From assembly GCA_022827095.1 (NCBI GenBank), contig JAJDTP010000012.1, positions 95,057 to 141,050 of the forward strand: 45,994 bases of DNA. The letters run 5' to 3'. Position numbers and translations under genes: made by a program. Source of the stretch: Dehalococcoidia bacterium. Lineage in GTDB: Bacteria; Chloroflexota; Dehalococcoidia; Lucifugimonadales; UBA3495. Under the pieces are notes generated by a model. The model saw nothing but the letters and a program-made list of their open reading frames with translations, had not been told where the DNA came from and did no database searches. Shown piece after piece: positions 22,937-30,494 of this stretch (positions are counted from its first letter, which is position 1; each line of letters begins with the position of its first letter).

Positions 22937-23644
22937 GTGGTCATCATCCACACCAGCGACGACCTACTGCGCGTACTCCGCGAAAACCCGGAGTGGAAGG
23001 CGGAAGTACGGCGCGAAATCCTCACCGAAGAGCTACTCAGCATGCCAGCCCGCTTCGACCGGTTCGTGGCTAAAACTGAGCAGTTCATGGAGAAGACTGA
23101 TCGGTTCATTGAGAATACCCAGCAGTTCATTGAAGAACAACGCCAGTTCAACGCGAGGATAGACGACTTTGCAGTCCGTACTGACCAGAGGTTTGCCCGG
23201 CTGGAAGGGGACGTCTCTGACATGAAAGATGGCTTCGGAATCGGCCGAGTCGCTAAAGACGTTGAAGGCATCGCTCACGATATGGGCTACAAATTCATCA
23301 GAACACTCAGTGCCGGCGATTTGCTTGCTATGGTCACTGGCAATGATACCTCCGACCTTCAAACCGGAGACCTGCGCAGCTTTCGTGTTGCCGATTTAGT
23401 GATAGAGGCCAACGACGAGAACGGCGCCATTCACTATATCGCAATGGAAATTTCCTCCGCCGCCGATGAGCGTGATACCCGTCGCGCCATTCGCAACGCC
23501 GACTTTCTGGCTCGCTTCACCGGCCGCCCTGCCTATGCCGCCATCGCCAGCATGCGAAACGACAACCGTATCCAGGATGTTATTGACAGCGGGCAGGTGT
23601 ACTGGCACAGACTGGACAACCGCGAACCCCGGCCGGGAGCATAG
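22937..23644 (+). CDS. Coiled-coil protein with C-terminal nuclease-like domain (DUF3782-like)
   Basis: A 235-residue protein common in architecture among Chloroflexota and Cyanobacteria hypothetical proteins. An N-terminal helix (SDDLLRVLRENPEWKAEVRREILTEELL) is followed by repeated 7- and 11-residue coiled-coil units rich in F-x-x-K/N-T (RFVAKTEQFMEKTDRFIENTQQFIEEQ) to about residue 75, then a C-terminal alpha/beta domain (FRVADLVIEAND, HYIAMEISSAADERDTRRAIRNADFLARFTG). The D-x(n)-E-x-S core and the RDTRRAIRNA helix resemble the PD-(D/E)XK fold, with the usual Lys replaced. Function unknown; DNA binding or cleavage is a guess from the fold. The start is GTG at 22937. Confidence 0.68.
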   Translation: MVIIHTSDDLLRVLRENPEWKAEVRREILTEELLSMPARFDRFVAKTEQFMEKTDRFIENTQQFIEEQRQFNARIDDFAVRTDQRFARLEGDVSDMKDGFGIGRVAKDVEGIAHDMGYKFIRTLSAGDLLAMVTGNDTSDLQTGDLRSFRVADLVIEANDENGAIHYIAMEISSAADERDTRRAIRNADFLARFTGRPAYAAIASMRNDNRIQDVIDSGQVYWHRLDNREPRPGA

Positions 23645-23647
23645 CAG

Positions 23648-24250
23648 CTAGACGATAGCGGCTATCACCTCGTCCGCCGTGGCCACCCAGGCCATGCGCG
23701 GGAAGATGATGTCCATGCACACCTCGTGCTCGGCGGCGGTGCCAGCCGCGCAACAGTCCCGAACCACGATGCAGTCGTAGTCCTTGTCCCGGGCGTCTCG
23801 CAGCGAGCCTTCCACGACTCCAGTGGTCGAATATCCCGTCAGGATCAGAGTGGTTATCCCGAACCGGCGCAGATAGACTTCGATGTCGGTGGTGTTGAAC
23901 GGGCTGGTGGTGTGCTTGACCACGACGGGATCTTCGGGCCGCGGCGCGAGTTCCTCGACCACCTCGGCGTCGTGCGTTCCTGCGGTTAGACACGGACCCG
24001 CATCGGCAGCGCTGGCGGGCGCCCCGAACGGCGGCCGTGGAGCGTCGCGACGGTCGGGTCGGCGGTTCACCACCACATAGATCACTGCGATGCCCGCCGA
24101 CCGGGCCTTTTCCAGCAGGCGCACGCTATTCCCTATGATCTCCGTGCCCGAGAGGGGTTGGACCGGCATCGCGCCGCCCTTGACCAACTCGTTCTGCATG
24201 TCCTGTATCAGCAGCGCAGTGTGCCTGGGATCAATTGTGATTTCTGGCAT
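23648..24250 (-). CDS. Isochorismatase-like hydrolase with catalytic cysteine replaced
   Basis: A 200-residue protein of the isochorismatase/nicotinamidase superfamily. The Asp of the triad is in TALLIQDMQNE near residue 16 and the Lys in VVVKHTTSPFNTTDIEVYLR near residue 112. The cysteine loop, normally GxxTxxCVxxTxRDA, reads LTGYSTTGVVEGSLRDARD, so the nucleophile is Val. True isochorismatases also lack this Cys, but amidases need it, so this protein is not a normal cysteine hydrolase. AGAGGAAG lies before the ATG at 24250. The start overlaps the end of the upstream nuclease-like gene by 20 bases, so it is in an operon with it and probably with the luciferase-like gene at 25026. Confidence 0.82.
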   Translation of the reverse strand: MPEITIDPRHTALLIQDMQNELVKGGAMPVQPLSGTEIIGNSVRLLEKARSAGIAVIYVVVNRRPDRRDAPRPPFGAPASAADAGPCLTAGTHDAEVVEELAPRPEDPVVVKHTTSPFNTTDIEVYLRRFGITTLILTGYSTTGVVEGSLRDARDKDYDCIVVRDCCAAGTAAEHEVCMDIIFPRMAWVATADEVIAAIV

Positions 24251-25016
24251 GTTCTTCCTCTGGCGGACGTTCCGCGACTGTGCTTTCCGGCTGCGAGTGA
24301 GGTGTGTTGAGATTGATCGCCCCGTTGGCGGAGCGCGGAAACACGGCGCCGCCAGCGCCGTGTTTGACCCCATGCGCCCGCATCATGGTGGTGGTGTTTG
24401 CCCTGGCTATCGCCCGCAGTACGTTGGCGACGATGCCGGTATTTTTACGGATAGCCTTGGCCGGCGCTGATACACTTTCAATGGGACCGGGTTCCAGCAG
24501 ACCCCAACCCGGAGGGACCATCTTCGGCAGCACGACCCCTGGTGGGGTCATGATGTAGTGGTAATCGGCGATGCTGAGGAAACGCGGGTTGTGGAATTTG
24601 GTTGAGACCGTCGCCAGCCGTTCCTGCAACCTCCCGGCCTCTTGCTCCAGCCGGTTGCTGTCGCCGTTCCCGGACCGGTAACCGGGCGCACGGGCCAATT
24701 CGATCCGTCGCCTGAGAGCGGACTGTCGCCTTCGGAGACGATCGATGTCGGCTTGGGTGTGGTTATCCCGTGCGAAATCCGCTCGTGATGCCTTGACTTC
24801 CACTACGTAGATGGCGTTGCCCGGGCCGACTCCGACCACGTCCACCACCGAACCCCAGGGCCCTTGCAGCCTGACTTCGAAGCCGATGCACCGGCAGCGC
24901 GCTTCGGAATAAAGCCATTCCCAGGCTTCCCACTTCAGCCTGTACGCCGGGTCCGATTCGCTGCCGAGCTTGAACCGTGCGGCATCCAGGGACGAAACCG
25001 CGGACGCTTCTCCCAT
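24231..25016 (-). CDS. MmcB-like PD-(D/E)XK nuclease family protein
   Basis: A 261-residue protein. The N-terminal half carries a restriction-endonuclease-fold core: LYSEARCRCIGFEVRLQG, VVDVVGVGPGNAIYVVEVKASRADFARD (Asp, then E-V-K), as in MmcB-type DNA repair proteins. A helical segment with a coiled-coil look follows (DIDRLRRRQSALRRRIELA, RLEQEAGRLQERLA), then ADYHYIMTPPGVVLPKMVPPGWGLLE, which closes the nuclease fold. The last 60 residues are polar and poorly conserved. Cytoplasmic DNA processing is inferred. It starts 9 bases after the luciferase-like gene and overlaps the isochorismatase-like gene. Confidence 0.72.
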   Translation of the reverse strand: MGEASAVSSLDAARFKLGSESDPAYRLKWEAWEWLYSEARCRCIGFEVRLQGPWGSVVDVVGVGPGNAIYVVEVKASRADFARDNHTQADIDRLRRRQSALRRRIELARAPGYRSGNGDSNRLEQEAGRLQERLATVSTKFHNPRFLSIADYHYIMTPPGVVLPKMVPPGWGLLEPGPIESVSAPAKAIRKNTGIVANVLRAIARANTTTMMRAHGVKHGAGGAVFPRSANGAINLNTPHSQPESTVAERPPEEEHARNHN

Positions 25017-25025
25017 TAGTGCAGC

Positions 25026-26048
25026 CTACTGCTCCTGCAACTCGCGGACGATACGGCGTAACTGCCCTTGCTCGGCGTCGCTGGAAGTCTGAATGGAGAA
25101 GTGCATCTCGTCCACGAGCCCGCCGTACCGCTCCTTGAACATGCCGGGGATTTCGTCGTATTCGCCGATGATGGCGAAGGCGTTGAGCATCTCGTCGGTG
25201 ACCAGATCGCCCATTTCGGCCCATTTGTCCTCCCGCGACATGACGTGCAGCTCCTTGCCGATGTCCTCGAATCCGTGGCATTCCAGCACGGGGAAGTACG
25301 TCCGTGTGGACGAGTAGAAGGCGATACGACGCTTGGTCTCTTCGGCTGCTTCTGCGATGGCGGCACGGTTGGGCCCGGTGACAATGAAGCCGCCGCCGAC
25401 AACGGATACGTCCTCGGCGTTCCGGCCCGCTCGGCGGGCTCCCTCGGCGACGTTGGGCTGCACAACCTGCTTTACGTACTCCGGGGACACCAGGCTGTGC
25501 AGCATCAGTCCGTCGCTGCATTCTCCGGCCACGAGGCAGTTGTATCCGTTGACGGCCGCGGTGTACACCTCGGGATGGGCGTACTCGCTTGGCCCGGGAC
25601 TGAAAAACGGCGTCATCAGCGAGAACTGGTAGAAATCCCCGGCGTATTCCAGATTGCTGCCAGTGTCCCAGCAGTTCCAGATGGCATGCAAAGATTGCAC
25701 GTATTCCCGCAGGCGGGGCCCGGCAGACCCGGTCCAGCGAGTGGAAAATCTCCGCTCGATGTGGCCTTTCACCTGCGTGCCCAAACCCAGGCGGAACCGC
25801 CCGCCGCTGTTGTCCTGGAGGTCTCGCGCAGTGTAGGCGACTACCATGGGAGAGCGCGGGAAGGCGATTGCCACGTGCGTTTCCAGCGTCACGCGACTGG
25901 TCGATGTCGCCGCTACGGCCAGGGGCAGGAATGGGTCGTGGGCGGTCTCGTTGGTGGAAACGCCGTCGTATCCCATGGACTCCGCCCACGCCGCCTCGGC
26001 GGCCACAGCGTTGAGGTCACGGGATCGCAGGGAATAAACAACTCGCAT
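25026..26048 (-). CDS. LLM class F420/flavin-dependent oxidoreductase
   Basis: A 340-residue luciferase-like TIM-barrel enzyme, different in subtype from the one at 7469. It starts MRVVYSLRSRDLNAVAAEAAWAESMGYDGVSTNETAHDPFLPLAVAA, then RVTLETHVAIAFPRSPMVVAYTARDLQDNSGGRFRLGLGTQVKGHIERRF, which fits the actinobacterial F420-dependent group (TIGR03617-like). WNCWDTGSNLEYAGDFYQFSLMTPFFSP and PEVYTAAVNG follow. It would use F420H2 or FMNH2 on an unknown substrate in the cytoplasm. The ATG at 26048 heads a three-gene minus-strand unit with the MmcB-like and isochorismatase-like genes. Confidence 0.87.
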   Translation of the reverse strand: MRVVYSLRSRDLNAVAAEAAWAESMGYDGVSTNETAHDPFLPLAVAATSTSRVTLETHVAIAFPRSPMVVAYTARDLQDNSGGRFRLGLGTQVKGHIERRFSTRWTGSAGPRLREYVQSLHAIWNCWDTGSNLEYAGDFYQFSLMTPFFSPGPSEYAHPEVYTAAVNGYNCLVAGECSDGLMLHSLVSPEYVKQVVQPNVAEGARRAGRNAEDVSVVGGGFIVTGPNRAAIAEAAEETKRRIAFYSSTRTYFPVLECHGFEDIGKELHVMSREDKWAEMGDLVTDEMLNAFAIIGEYDEIPGMFKERYGGLVDEMHFSIQTSSDAEQGQLRRIVRELQEQ

Positions 26049-26077
26049 GGGGGTGGCTCCTCAAAGGTAGTGGAAAT

Positions 26078-26390
26078 TCAGTCCTGGCGACGGTAGATCG
26101 TCACCCCGAACGTATCAATATGCCGTTTCAACGGCTCATGCTTGATGTCCTCGTAGGCTTGTACATCTCACTTCTGCGGTATGTTCAAGTCTTCCAAGCC
26201 CAGCGCCATCCGGTCCCAGGCGGTAGTGGTCGGTTATGCCGTGGGTGGCCAAGTCGAAATCGGAACGCGGTGTTGCCTTGCCGGTGGCCCGGGAACCGAA
26301 CAACGTCACTGCGGTCAACTCCGGGTAGTCGGCGAAAACCCGACTCATTTTCTCCCGTGTTGAAGCAGCAATATCGGGAATGCCCGTCAT
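26078..26390 (-). pseudogene. Degraded MntA-type nucleotidyltransferase gene
   Basis: The N-terminal half is intact: MTGIPDIAASTREKM, LTAVTLFGSRATGKATPRSDFDLATHGI, with the GSRAxG-x(n)-SDxDL motif of minimal nucleotidyltransferases. After DHYRL the frame shifts near 26211-26220. In the next frame the C-terminal half is readable (ALGLEDLNIPQK, then DVQAYEDIKHEPLKRHID, TFGVTIYRRQ) up to TGA at 26078-26080. That frame has an extra in-frame TGA at 26168-26170, before DVQ. With a frameshift and a stop, the gene is dead. It overlaps the end of the HEPN fragment upstream by four bases (ATGA), as in intact HEPN/MNT toxin-antitoxin operons. Confidence 0.75.
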
Positions 26391-26488
26391 CCCAGCGCCT
26401 CCAAGCCGAACCGCTGATAAAGGTCGCCGAGCACCGGCAGGTAACGCCGGCGGACGTTTTCCAGCACCGCGTTGTGCCGTGCTGTCCG
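26387..26488 (-). pseudogene. 3' fragment of a HEPN-like (HI0074-type) partner gene
   Basis: About 33 codons remain: ARHNAVLENVRRRYLPVL and GDLYQRFGLEALG before TGA, the usual end of nucleotidyltransferase substrate-binding/HEPN proteins that precede an MNT gene. The rest of the roughly 140-residue protein is missing and the fragment abuts the stop of the pterin dehydratase gene. Its stop overlaps the start of the nucleotidyltransferase remnant. Confidence 0.6.
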
Positions 26489-26490
26489 CC

Positions 26491-26850
26491 CTATCCCTCC
26501 GCCGGCGCGTGCTCGGCGTACAACTGGTCCGTCTTCGCGGCCATGATGAAGTCGTTGCGATGCAGGTTGCGAATCTTGTGCGTCCACCAGGTCACGCTGA
26601 CCCGCCCCCATTCGGTGGTCAGCCTGGGATGGTGACCTTCAGATTCCGCCAACTCACCCAGCGCGTGGGTGAAGTCCAAAGCCTGCACGAAATTCTGGAA
26701 CTTGAACTGCCGGTCCAACTTGGGAATTCCAGCCTCATCAATCAATGACCAATCATTCACCGCGGGGTGCAATTCTGCGACTTCGGCTTCGGTGACGTGC
26801 GGGGAGTCGCGGCGGCAGGCGGTGCATCGTTCGCTGTATAACTCGGCCAT
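26491..26850 (-). CDS. Pterin-4a-carbinolamine dehydratase (4a-hydroxytetrahydrobiopterin dehydratase)
   Basis: A 119-residue DCoH/PhhB-like protein. Motifs are LDRQFKFQNFVQALDFTHALGELAESEGHHPRLTTEWGRVSVTWWTH, which carries the catalytic E-x-x-x-HHP and the W-x-x-V-x-V-x-x-x-TH signature, near residues 48-92. It dehydrates 4a-hydroxy-tetrahydropterins and is cytoplasmic. The N-terminal CTACRRDSPHVTE segment with two Cys is common in Chloroflexota and cyanobacterial members. No phenylalanine hydroxylase is nearby, so it may serve a pterin (for example molybdopterin-related) side role, as proposed for many bacterial homologues. AGGAGG precedes the ATG at 26850. The gene diverges from the TIM-barrel gene at 27066. 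Confidence 0.9.
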   Translation of the reverse strand: MAELYSERCTACRRDSPHVTEAEVAELHPAVNDWSLIDEAGIPKLDRQFKFQNFVQALDFTHALGELAESEGHHPRLTTEWGRVSVTWWTHKIRNLHRNDFIMAAKTDQLYAEHAPAEG

Positions 26851-26951
26851 TGTGGTTGGCCTCCTCATTGTTTCGGTGGGCATTTGTTCGCATCGTAATT
26901 CTAGCATAGCGATTTTTGAGTTCGCCGGCTCACGTGTCATCCGACGTGCTG

Positions 26952-26980
26952 TTGAGCGCAAACCCTTGCTGCGGTATAGT
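26952..26980 (+). promoter_or_regulatory. Promoter for the TIM-barrel isomerase gene
   Basis: TTGAGC (26952-26957), a 17-base spacer and TATAGT (26975-26980), 86 bases before the ATG at 27066. Confidence 0.5.
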
Positions 26981-27065
26981 TTCGGCTGATGATGCACCGA
27001 TTACCGGCCACCGAGGATCTCCAGGCCACGGCATCGAATCCAATTTGCGAGGTAGACAGAGCACC

Positions 27066-27881
27066 ATGATTTACGGCGCAATTACTAATTCCTGGCGCAA
27101 CCAACTGGACGATGCCGACCTTGCCGATCTCATCGCAAGCGCACAGGACCACGGCGCGCGCCACATCGAACTGCGCCAGACCTGTCTGGGTCTCGCGGAG
27201 TCTGGCGAAGGCCAGGGCTGGCGGCCCAACCTGACCGCCCTCGCCGATGTCGTGGTTCGGTTCCCGGAGCTCACCTTCGACCTGGCCGTTGCGCTGCCGT
27301 GCATCACCACCGACATTGATCCGCAGGGCGGACTGTACCAATCCCAACTGGAGGCGGCGCGCCTCGTTGGCGGCGGTTCTCCCCACCTGCGCACCGTAGA
27401 CCCCGGGACCTCCGATACGCCGTGGGAGTCGGCCGATGACGTCGCCGAGGCGGTGGGTCGGATAGTTCCCCTGGTACGCGAGGCGGCTCGCCAGGGGGTC
27501 ATCTTCTCCATGGAAAACTCGGGACAGCCACTGCGCTCGATGGCCCTGTTGGTCAGCGAGGCCCGAGCCCGACTGACCGCAGAGGAAGGGCAGTATCTCG
27601 GCCTGTGCCCCGATCCCACCAACCAGTTGCGTCGCCACCCGGACAGCCAGCCGCTGGACGAATTGGCCAACCTGCCCGCTGACTACATCAAGATCGTCCA
27701 CTTCAAGCAGGCTCGCGACGGCGTCGCCATTGGCAGCGTGGACGACGGCGATCTGGACTGCCGGGCCATGCATCGGATCTTGGATGGCAAGGCGTATGAC
27801 GGACCGGCGGTCATGGAAATCCCGCCGCACGACGACGTTTTCGAGAACCTTGCCGCCAGCTTCGCCTATCTGGACGCCTAG
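27066..27881 (+). CDS. Sugar phosphate isomerase/epimerase family TIM-barrel protein
   Basis: A 271-residue xylose isomerase-like TIM barrel (AP endonuclease 2 fold). Signs are GARHIELRQTCLG, VIFSMENSGQPLRSM with the metal-binding Glu near residue 150, LGLCPDPTNQLRRHP, YIKIVHFKQARDG with the metal His near residue 220, and the final YDGPAVMEIPP with the last metal Glu. The metal pattern E-D-H-E is therefore complete. Reaction unknown: members isomerise or epimerise keto-sugars and related polyols in the cytoplasm. The ATG at 27066 has a GAGGTAG upstream; a longer in-frame reading to 26916 contains the promoter and is not used. It is followed by a palindromic repeat. Confidence 0.78.
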   Translation: MIYGAITNSWRNQLDDADLADLIASAQDHGARHIELRQTCLGLAESGEGQGWRPNLTALADVVVRFPELTFDLAVALPCITTDIDPQGGLYQSQLEAARLVGGGSPHLRTVDPGTSDTPWESADDVAEAVGRIVPLVREAARQGVIFSMENSGQPLRSMALLVSEARARLTAEEGQYLGLCPDPTNQLRRHPDSQPLDELANLPADYIKIVHFKQARDGVAIGSVDDGDLDCRAMHRILDGKAYDGPAVMEIPPHDDVFENLAASFAYLDA

Positions 27882-27896
27882 GTTGGTATTTTAGCC

Positions 27897-27988
27897 GTCA
27901 TGCCGAGGGACGTAGCGCCATGGCAAACCCATCCTGATAGCAGCGCGCCTTTCCTCAGCGAGGTCGCCATGCTGCGCTCGCAATGACA
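27897..27988. repeat. Dispersed palindromic repeat at the argH 5' end (diverged copy)
   Basis: The left arm GTCATGCCGAG (27897-27907) is inverse to the right arm CTCGCAATGAC (27977-27987) at 9 of 11 positions; the consensus arm GTCATTGCGAG is the one seen perfectly at 34422. An inner CATGGCAA also resembles the TGGCAAT of that copy. The element fills almost the whole gap between two genes, and its right arm contains the ATG at 27983 that can start argH. Confidence 0.65.
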
Positions 27989-29350
27989 CACTCAAACAGC
28001 CCCATGCAGGATCACAGCGACTACACCGTTTCCATACACTACGACCGCAGGCTTTACCGGCAGGATATCGCCGGCTCCAAGGCCCACGCGGCTATGCTGG
28101 CCAAGCAGGGCATCATTGCCGAGGACGACGCCGAAGCGATAATCGACGGCCTTACCGCAGTGCAGGAGGAGATCCAGCGGGGCGATTTCCCGTGGGATCC
28201 CGCACTCGAAGACCTGCACATGAACATTGAAAGACGGCTGACCGACCTGATCGGTCCCGCCGGGGCGCGTTTGCACACCGGGCGCTCACGCAACGACCAG
28301 ATTGCCCTGGACATGCGCCTCTACACCCGGGCTGTGATCGACGATACGGTGTCAGGCTTGCGGTCAGTGCAGCAGGCTCTCGTCGCTCTGGCGGAGAGAT
28401 ACGTTGGCGTCGTGATGCCGGGCTATACTCACCTGCAGCGCGCCCAGCCGGTTCTGTTCGCCCACCACATGCTGGCCTACTTCGAGATGCTGGAACGCGA
28501 TGTTGGCCGGTTTACGGACTGCGGCGCCCGCATGGACGTGCTCCCGCTGGGCAGCGGAGCGTTGGCCGGCGTGCCCTATCCCACCGATCGTAACGCCGTC
28601 GCTTCTGCCCTGGAATTTTCGGAAATCAGCCCGAACAGCATGGACGCCGTCGCTGACCGCGATTTTCTGGCCGAGTTCCACGCCGCCGCCGCCATCGCCA
28701 TGATGCATATTTCCCGGTTGTCCGAGGAGATTGTCATCTGGTCCAGTCGCGAGTTCGACTTCGTGCGCTTGTCTGATGAATTCACCACCGGCAGCAGCAT
28801 CATGCCCCAGAAGCGGAACCCCGATTTCGCGGAGATAGCCAGGGGAAAAACGGGCCGGGTGTACGGCAGCCTGATGGGGATTCTGACCGTTCTCAAGGGC
28901 CTGCCCCTGACTTACAACCGGGACCTGCAGGAGGATAAGGAAGGTTTCTTCGATACCGTGGACACCCTGCTGTCAACGCTGTCCGTCTTCGCCGACATGC
29001 TGCCCGGGATGAAACTGAACACCGACCGCGTCGAATCCCTGGCCGGCGAAAGCTACATGCTCGCGACCGATCTGGCCGATTACCTGGTGGGCAAGGGCGT
29101 GCCCTTCCGCGACGCCCACGGCGTCATGCGTCGCCTGTGCCAGCACTGCGAGGCCGACGGCTTGTCCCTCTCTGATTTGCCGATGGCTGAATACCGCCGT
29201 TTCGCGTCCGAATTCGACGAGGACGTGTACGCCATCACCGCCGCCGCGTCGGTAGCCGCACGCGACAACCCGGGCGGCACGGCGCCCAACCGGGTGGCAG
29301 ATGGCATCGCCCGGGCCAGGCAGATCCTGTTGGCTGCCGAGTCGCCGTGA
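27983..29350 (+). CDS. argH: Argininosuccinate lyase
   Basis: A protein of 455 residues from ATG 27983 (448 from ATG 28004). It splits argininosuccinate into arginine and fumarate in arginine synthesis. HYDRRLYRQDIAGSKAHAAMLAKQGII, LHTGRSRNDQIALDMRLY, MPGYTHLQRAQPVLFAHHML with the catalytic His, and the signature GSSIMPQKRNPDFAEIARGKTGRVYG (usually QKKNPD) are all present, so the active site is complete. The usual N-terminal WGGRF segment is missing. The 5' end lies on the right arm of a palindromic repeat, and neither possible ATG has a ribosome binding site. Insertion of the repeat may have replaced the original first 10-15 codons. The stop overlaps the rpe start (GTGA). Confidence 0.93.
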   Translation: MTHSNSPMQDHSDYTVSIHYDRRLYRQDIAGSKAHAAMLAKQGIIAEDDAEAIIDGLTAVQEEIQRGDFPWDPALEDLHMNIERRLTDLIGPAGARLHTGRSRNDQIALDMRLYTRAVIDDTVSGLRSVQQALVALAERYVGVVMPGYTHLQRAQPVLFAHHMLAYFEMLERDVGRFTDCGARMDVLPLGSGALAGVPYPTDRNAVASALEFSEISPNSMDAVADRDFLAEFHAAAAIAMMHISRLSEEIVIWSSREFDFVRLSDEFTTGSSIMPQKRNPDFAEIARGKTGRVYGSLMGILTVLKGLPLTYNRDLQEDKEGFFDTVDTLLSTLSVFADMLPGMKLNTDRVESLAGESYMLATDLADYLVGKGVPFRDAHGVMRRLCQHCEADGLSLSDLPMAEYRRFASEFDEDVYAITAAASVAARDNPGGTAPNRVADGIARARQILLAAESP

Positions 29351-30045
29351 CCTCCACCGCCGCGCACGTCCAGATCGCCCCGTCGGTGCTCGCTGCCGAC
29401 TTCGGTCGCCTGGCCCAGCAGGTGGCGGATGCTGAGGCGGCCGGGGCCGACCTGATCCACGTCGACGTCATGGACGGCCGCTTCGTCCCCAATATTTCCT
29501 TTGGCGAGGTGGTCGTGGACGCCATTCGGGGCGCCACGTCCCTTCCGTTAAACATCCACCTCATGGTCCATGAGCCGGACCGGCTGCTACCGGGATTGGT
29601 CAAGGACATCAATGACCAGGTCCTGGTGCATGCCGAAGCCTGTACTCACCTGCATCGCACCGTCGGCTACATCAAAGAGCAGGGCTGCCGGGTTGGCGTC
29701 GCCATAAATCCGGCGACACCGATAGCGGCGGTGGAAGAGGTGCTGCCGGACCTGGACATCGTGCTGGTTATGACTGTCAACCCGGGGTTCGGTGGTCAGT
29801 CATTCATACCGTCGGCGCTTGGAAAACTGCGACGTCTCCATCGCGCCATCACCGAAAACGGCTACCACGCGCAACTTGAAGTCGATGGTGGAGTAAAAGC
29901 TGACGACACCGCCCGTGATTCAGTGGCAGCCGGCGCCGGAATCCTGGTCGCCGGAACCGCAATATTCAACCGCGAGCAATCGGTGGCGGAAGCGATGGCC
30001 GCGATGCGGGATTCGGTTTCGGGCATGAGCCCAGGGAATCAATAA
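29347..30045 (+). CDS. rpe: Ribulose-phosphate 3-epimerase
   Basis: A 232-residue TIM-barrel epimerase of normal length. It has IAPSVLAADFGRLAQQV, LIHVDVMDGRFVPNISFG with the metal-binding His/Asp and catalytic Asp, LNIHLMVHEPDRLL with the second metal His, VLVMTVNPGFGGQSFI, and LEVDGGV with the second catalytic Asp. It interconverts ribulose 5-phosphate and xylulose 5-phosphate in the pentose phosphate/Calvin-type pathways. The start is GTG at 29347, overlapping the argH stop by four bases, which implies translational coupling. The pairing with argH is not a pathway link. Confidence 0.94.
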   Translation: MTSTAAHVQIAPSVLAADFGRLAQQVADAEAAGADLIHVDVMDGRFVPNISFGEVVVDAIRGATSLPLNIHLMVHEPDRLLPGLVKDINDQVLVHAEACTHLHRTVGYIKEQGCRVGVAINPATPIAAVEEVLPDLDIVLVMTVNPGFGGQSFIPSALGKLRRLHRAITENGYHAQLEVDGGVKADDTARDSVAAGAGILVAGTAIFNREQSVAEAMAAMRDSVSGMSPGNQ

Positions 30046-30066
30046 GGGCGAAAACACGTTCGCCCT
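30045..30066. terminator. Hairpin between convergent rpe and rpmB
   Basis: An 8-bp perfect stem, AGGGCGAA and TTCGCCCT, around the six-base loop AACACG, directly after the rpe stop. There is no clear T-run on either side, so it is a moderate terminator for either gene. Confidence 0.55.
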
Positions 30067-30095
30067 CGGGTACTCCTTGTCGGTCTGGCGCTTCG

Positions 30096-30308
30096 CTAAG
30101 CGGCCGCTCTGGCTCTGGCCTTCTTGCCCCGGGGCGGCTTGTACATCGTGCGAAGGCACCGCGAGCAGATCTTCACCCGGGTCGGCTTGCCGTCGATGGC
30201 TAGCGTCTGCTTATGAACGTTGGCCTTCCACCGCGTCTTGGTCTTGCGGTTCGAGTGGCTCACGTTATTCCCGGTCATGCCGGATTTGTTGCATATCTGG
30301 CACTGCAT
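30096..30308 (-). CDS. rpmB: 50S ribosomal protein L28
   Basis: A 70-residue L28 of normal length. It starts MQCQICNKSGMTGNNVSHSNRKTKTRW with the SHSxxKTKR-type RNA-binding stretch, and ends VKICSRCLRTMYKPPRGKK. Two Cys pairs (CQIC and CSRC) form a zinc ribbon, the C+ form, which predicts normal zinc-replete expression. It is a part of the large ribosomal subunit. The ATG at 30308 follows an extended -10 promoter by about 30 bases. It is monocistronic here; rpmG is not adjacent. Confidence 0.96.
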   Translation of the reverse strand: MQCQICNKSGMTGNNVSHSNRKTKTRWKANVHKQTLAIDGKPTRVKICSRCLRTMYKPPRGKKARARAAA

Positions 30309-30338
30309 GATCAGTTCCCTACTTAGGTGGTTCCGCAG

Positions 30339-30347
30339 ATTATAGCA
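30339..30347 (-). promoter_or_regulatory. Extended -10 element for rpmB
   Basis: On the minus strand TGCTATAAT, an extended -10 with a perfect TATAAT, 31 bases upstream of the rpmB ATG. No good -35 is seen, as expected for this promoter class. Confidence 0.5.
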
Positions 30348-30440
30348 TAGCGAACGCCTGCTTGCGCCGCCCCGCCCGGGCCGCCTCGGACATTACACAA
30401 AATTTACGTGCGCCCCACTTATGCCAAAGCCCAATGTCGT

Positions 30441-30446
30441 TATAAA
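30441..30446 (+). promoter_or_regulatory. Possible -10 box for the ArsC-like gene
   Basis: TATAAA, with a poor -35 candidate TTATGC at 30419-30424 (16-base spacer), 49 bases before the ATG at 30495. Confidence 0.3.
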
Positions 30447-30494
30447 ATAGCGGTTGCCGCACCAAAAGTTTACCGGGTTCGTCGGGAGGATCCC

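Noticed and set aside
26168-26170. TGA inside the nucleotidyltransferase remnant as a third selenocysteine codon
   Set aside because: The same gene also has a frameshift and a truncated partner, so decay explains the stop better.
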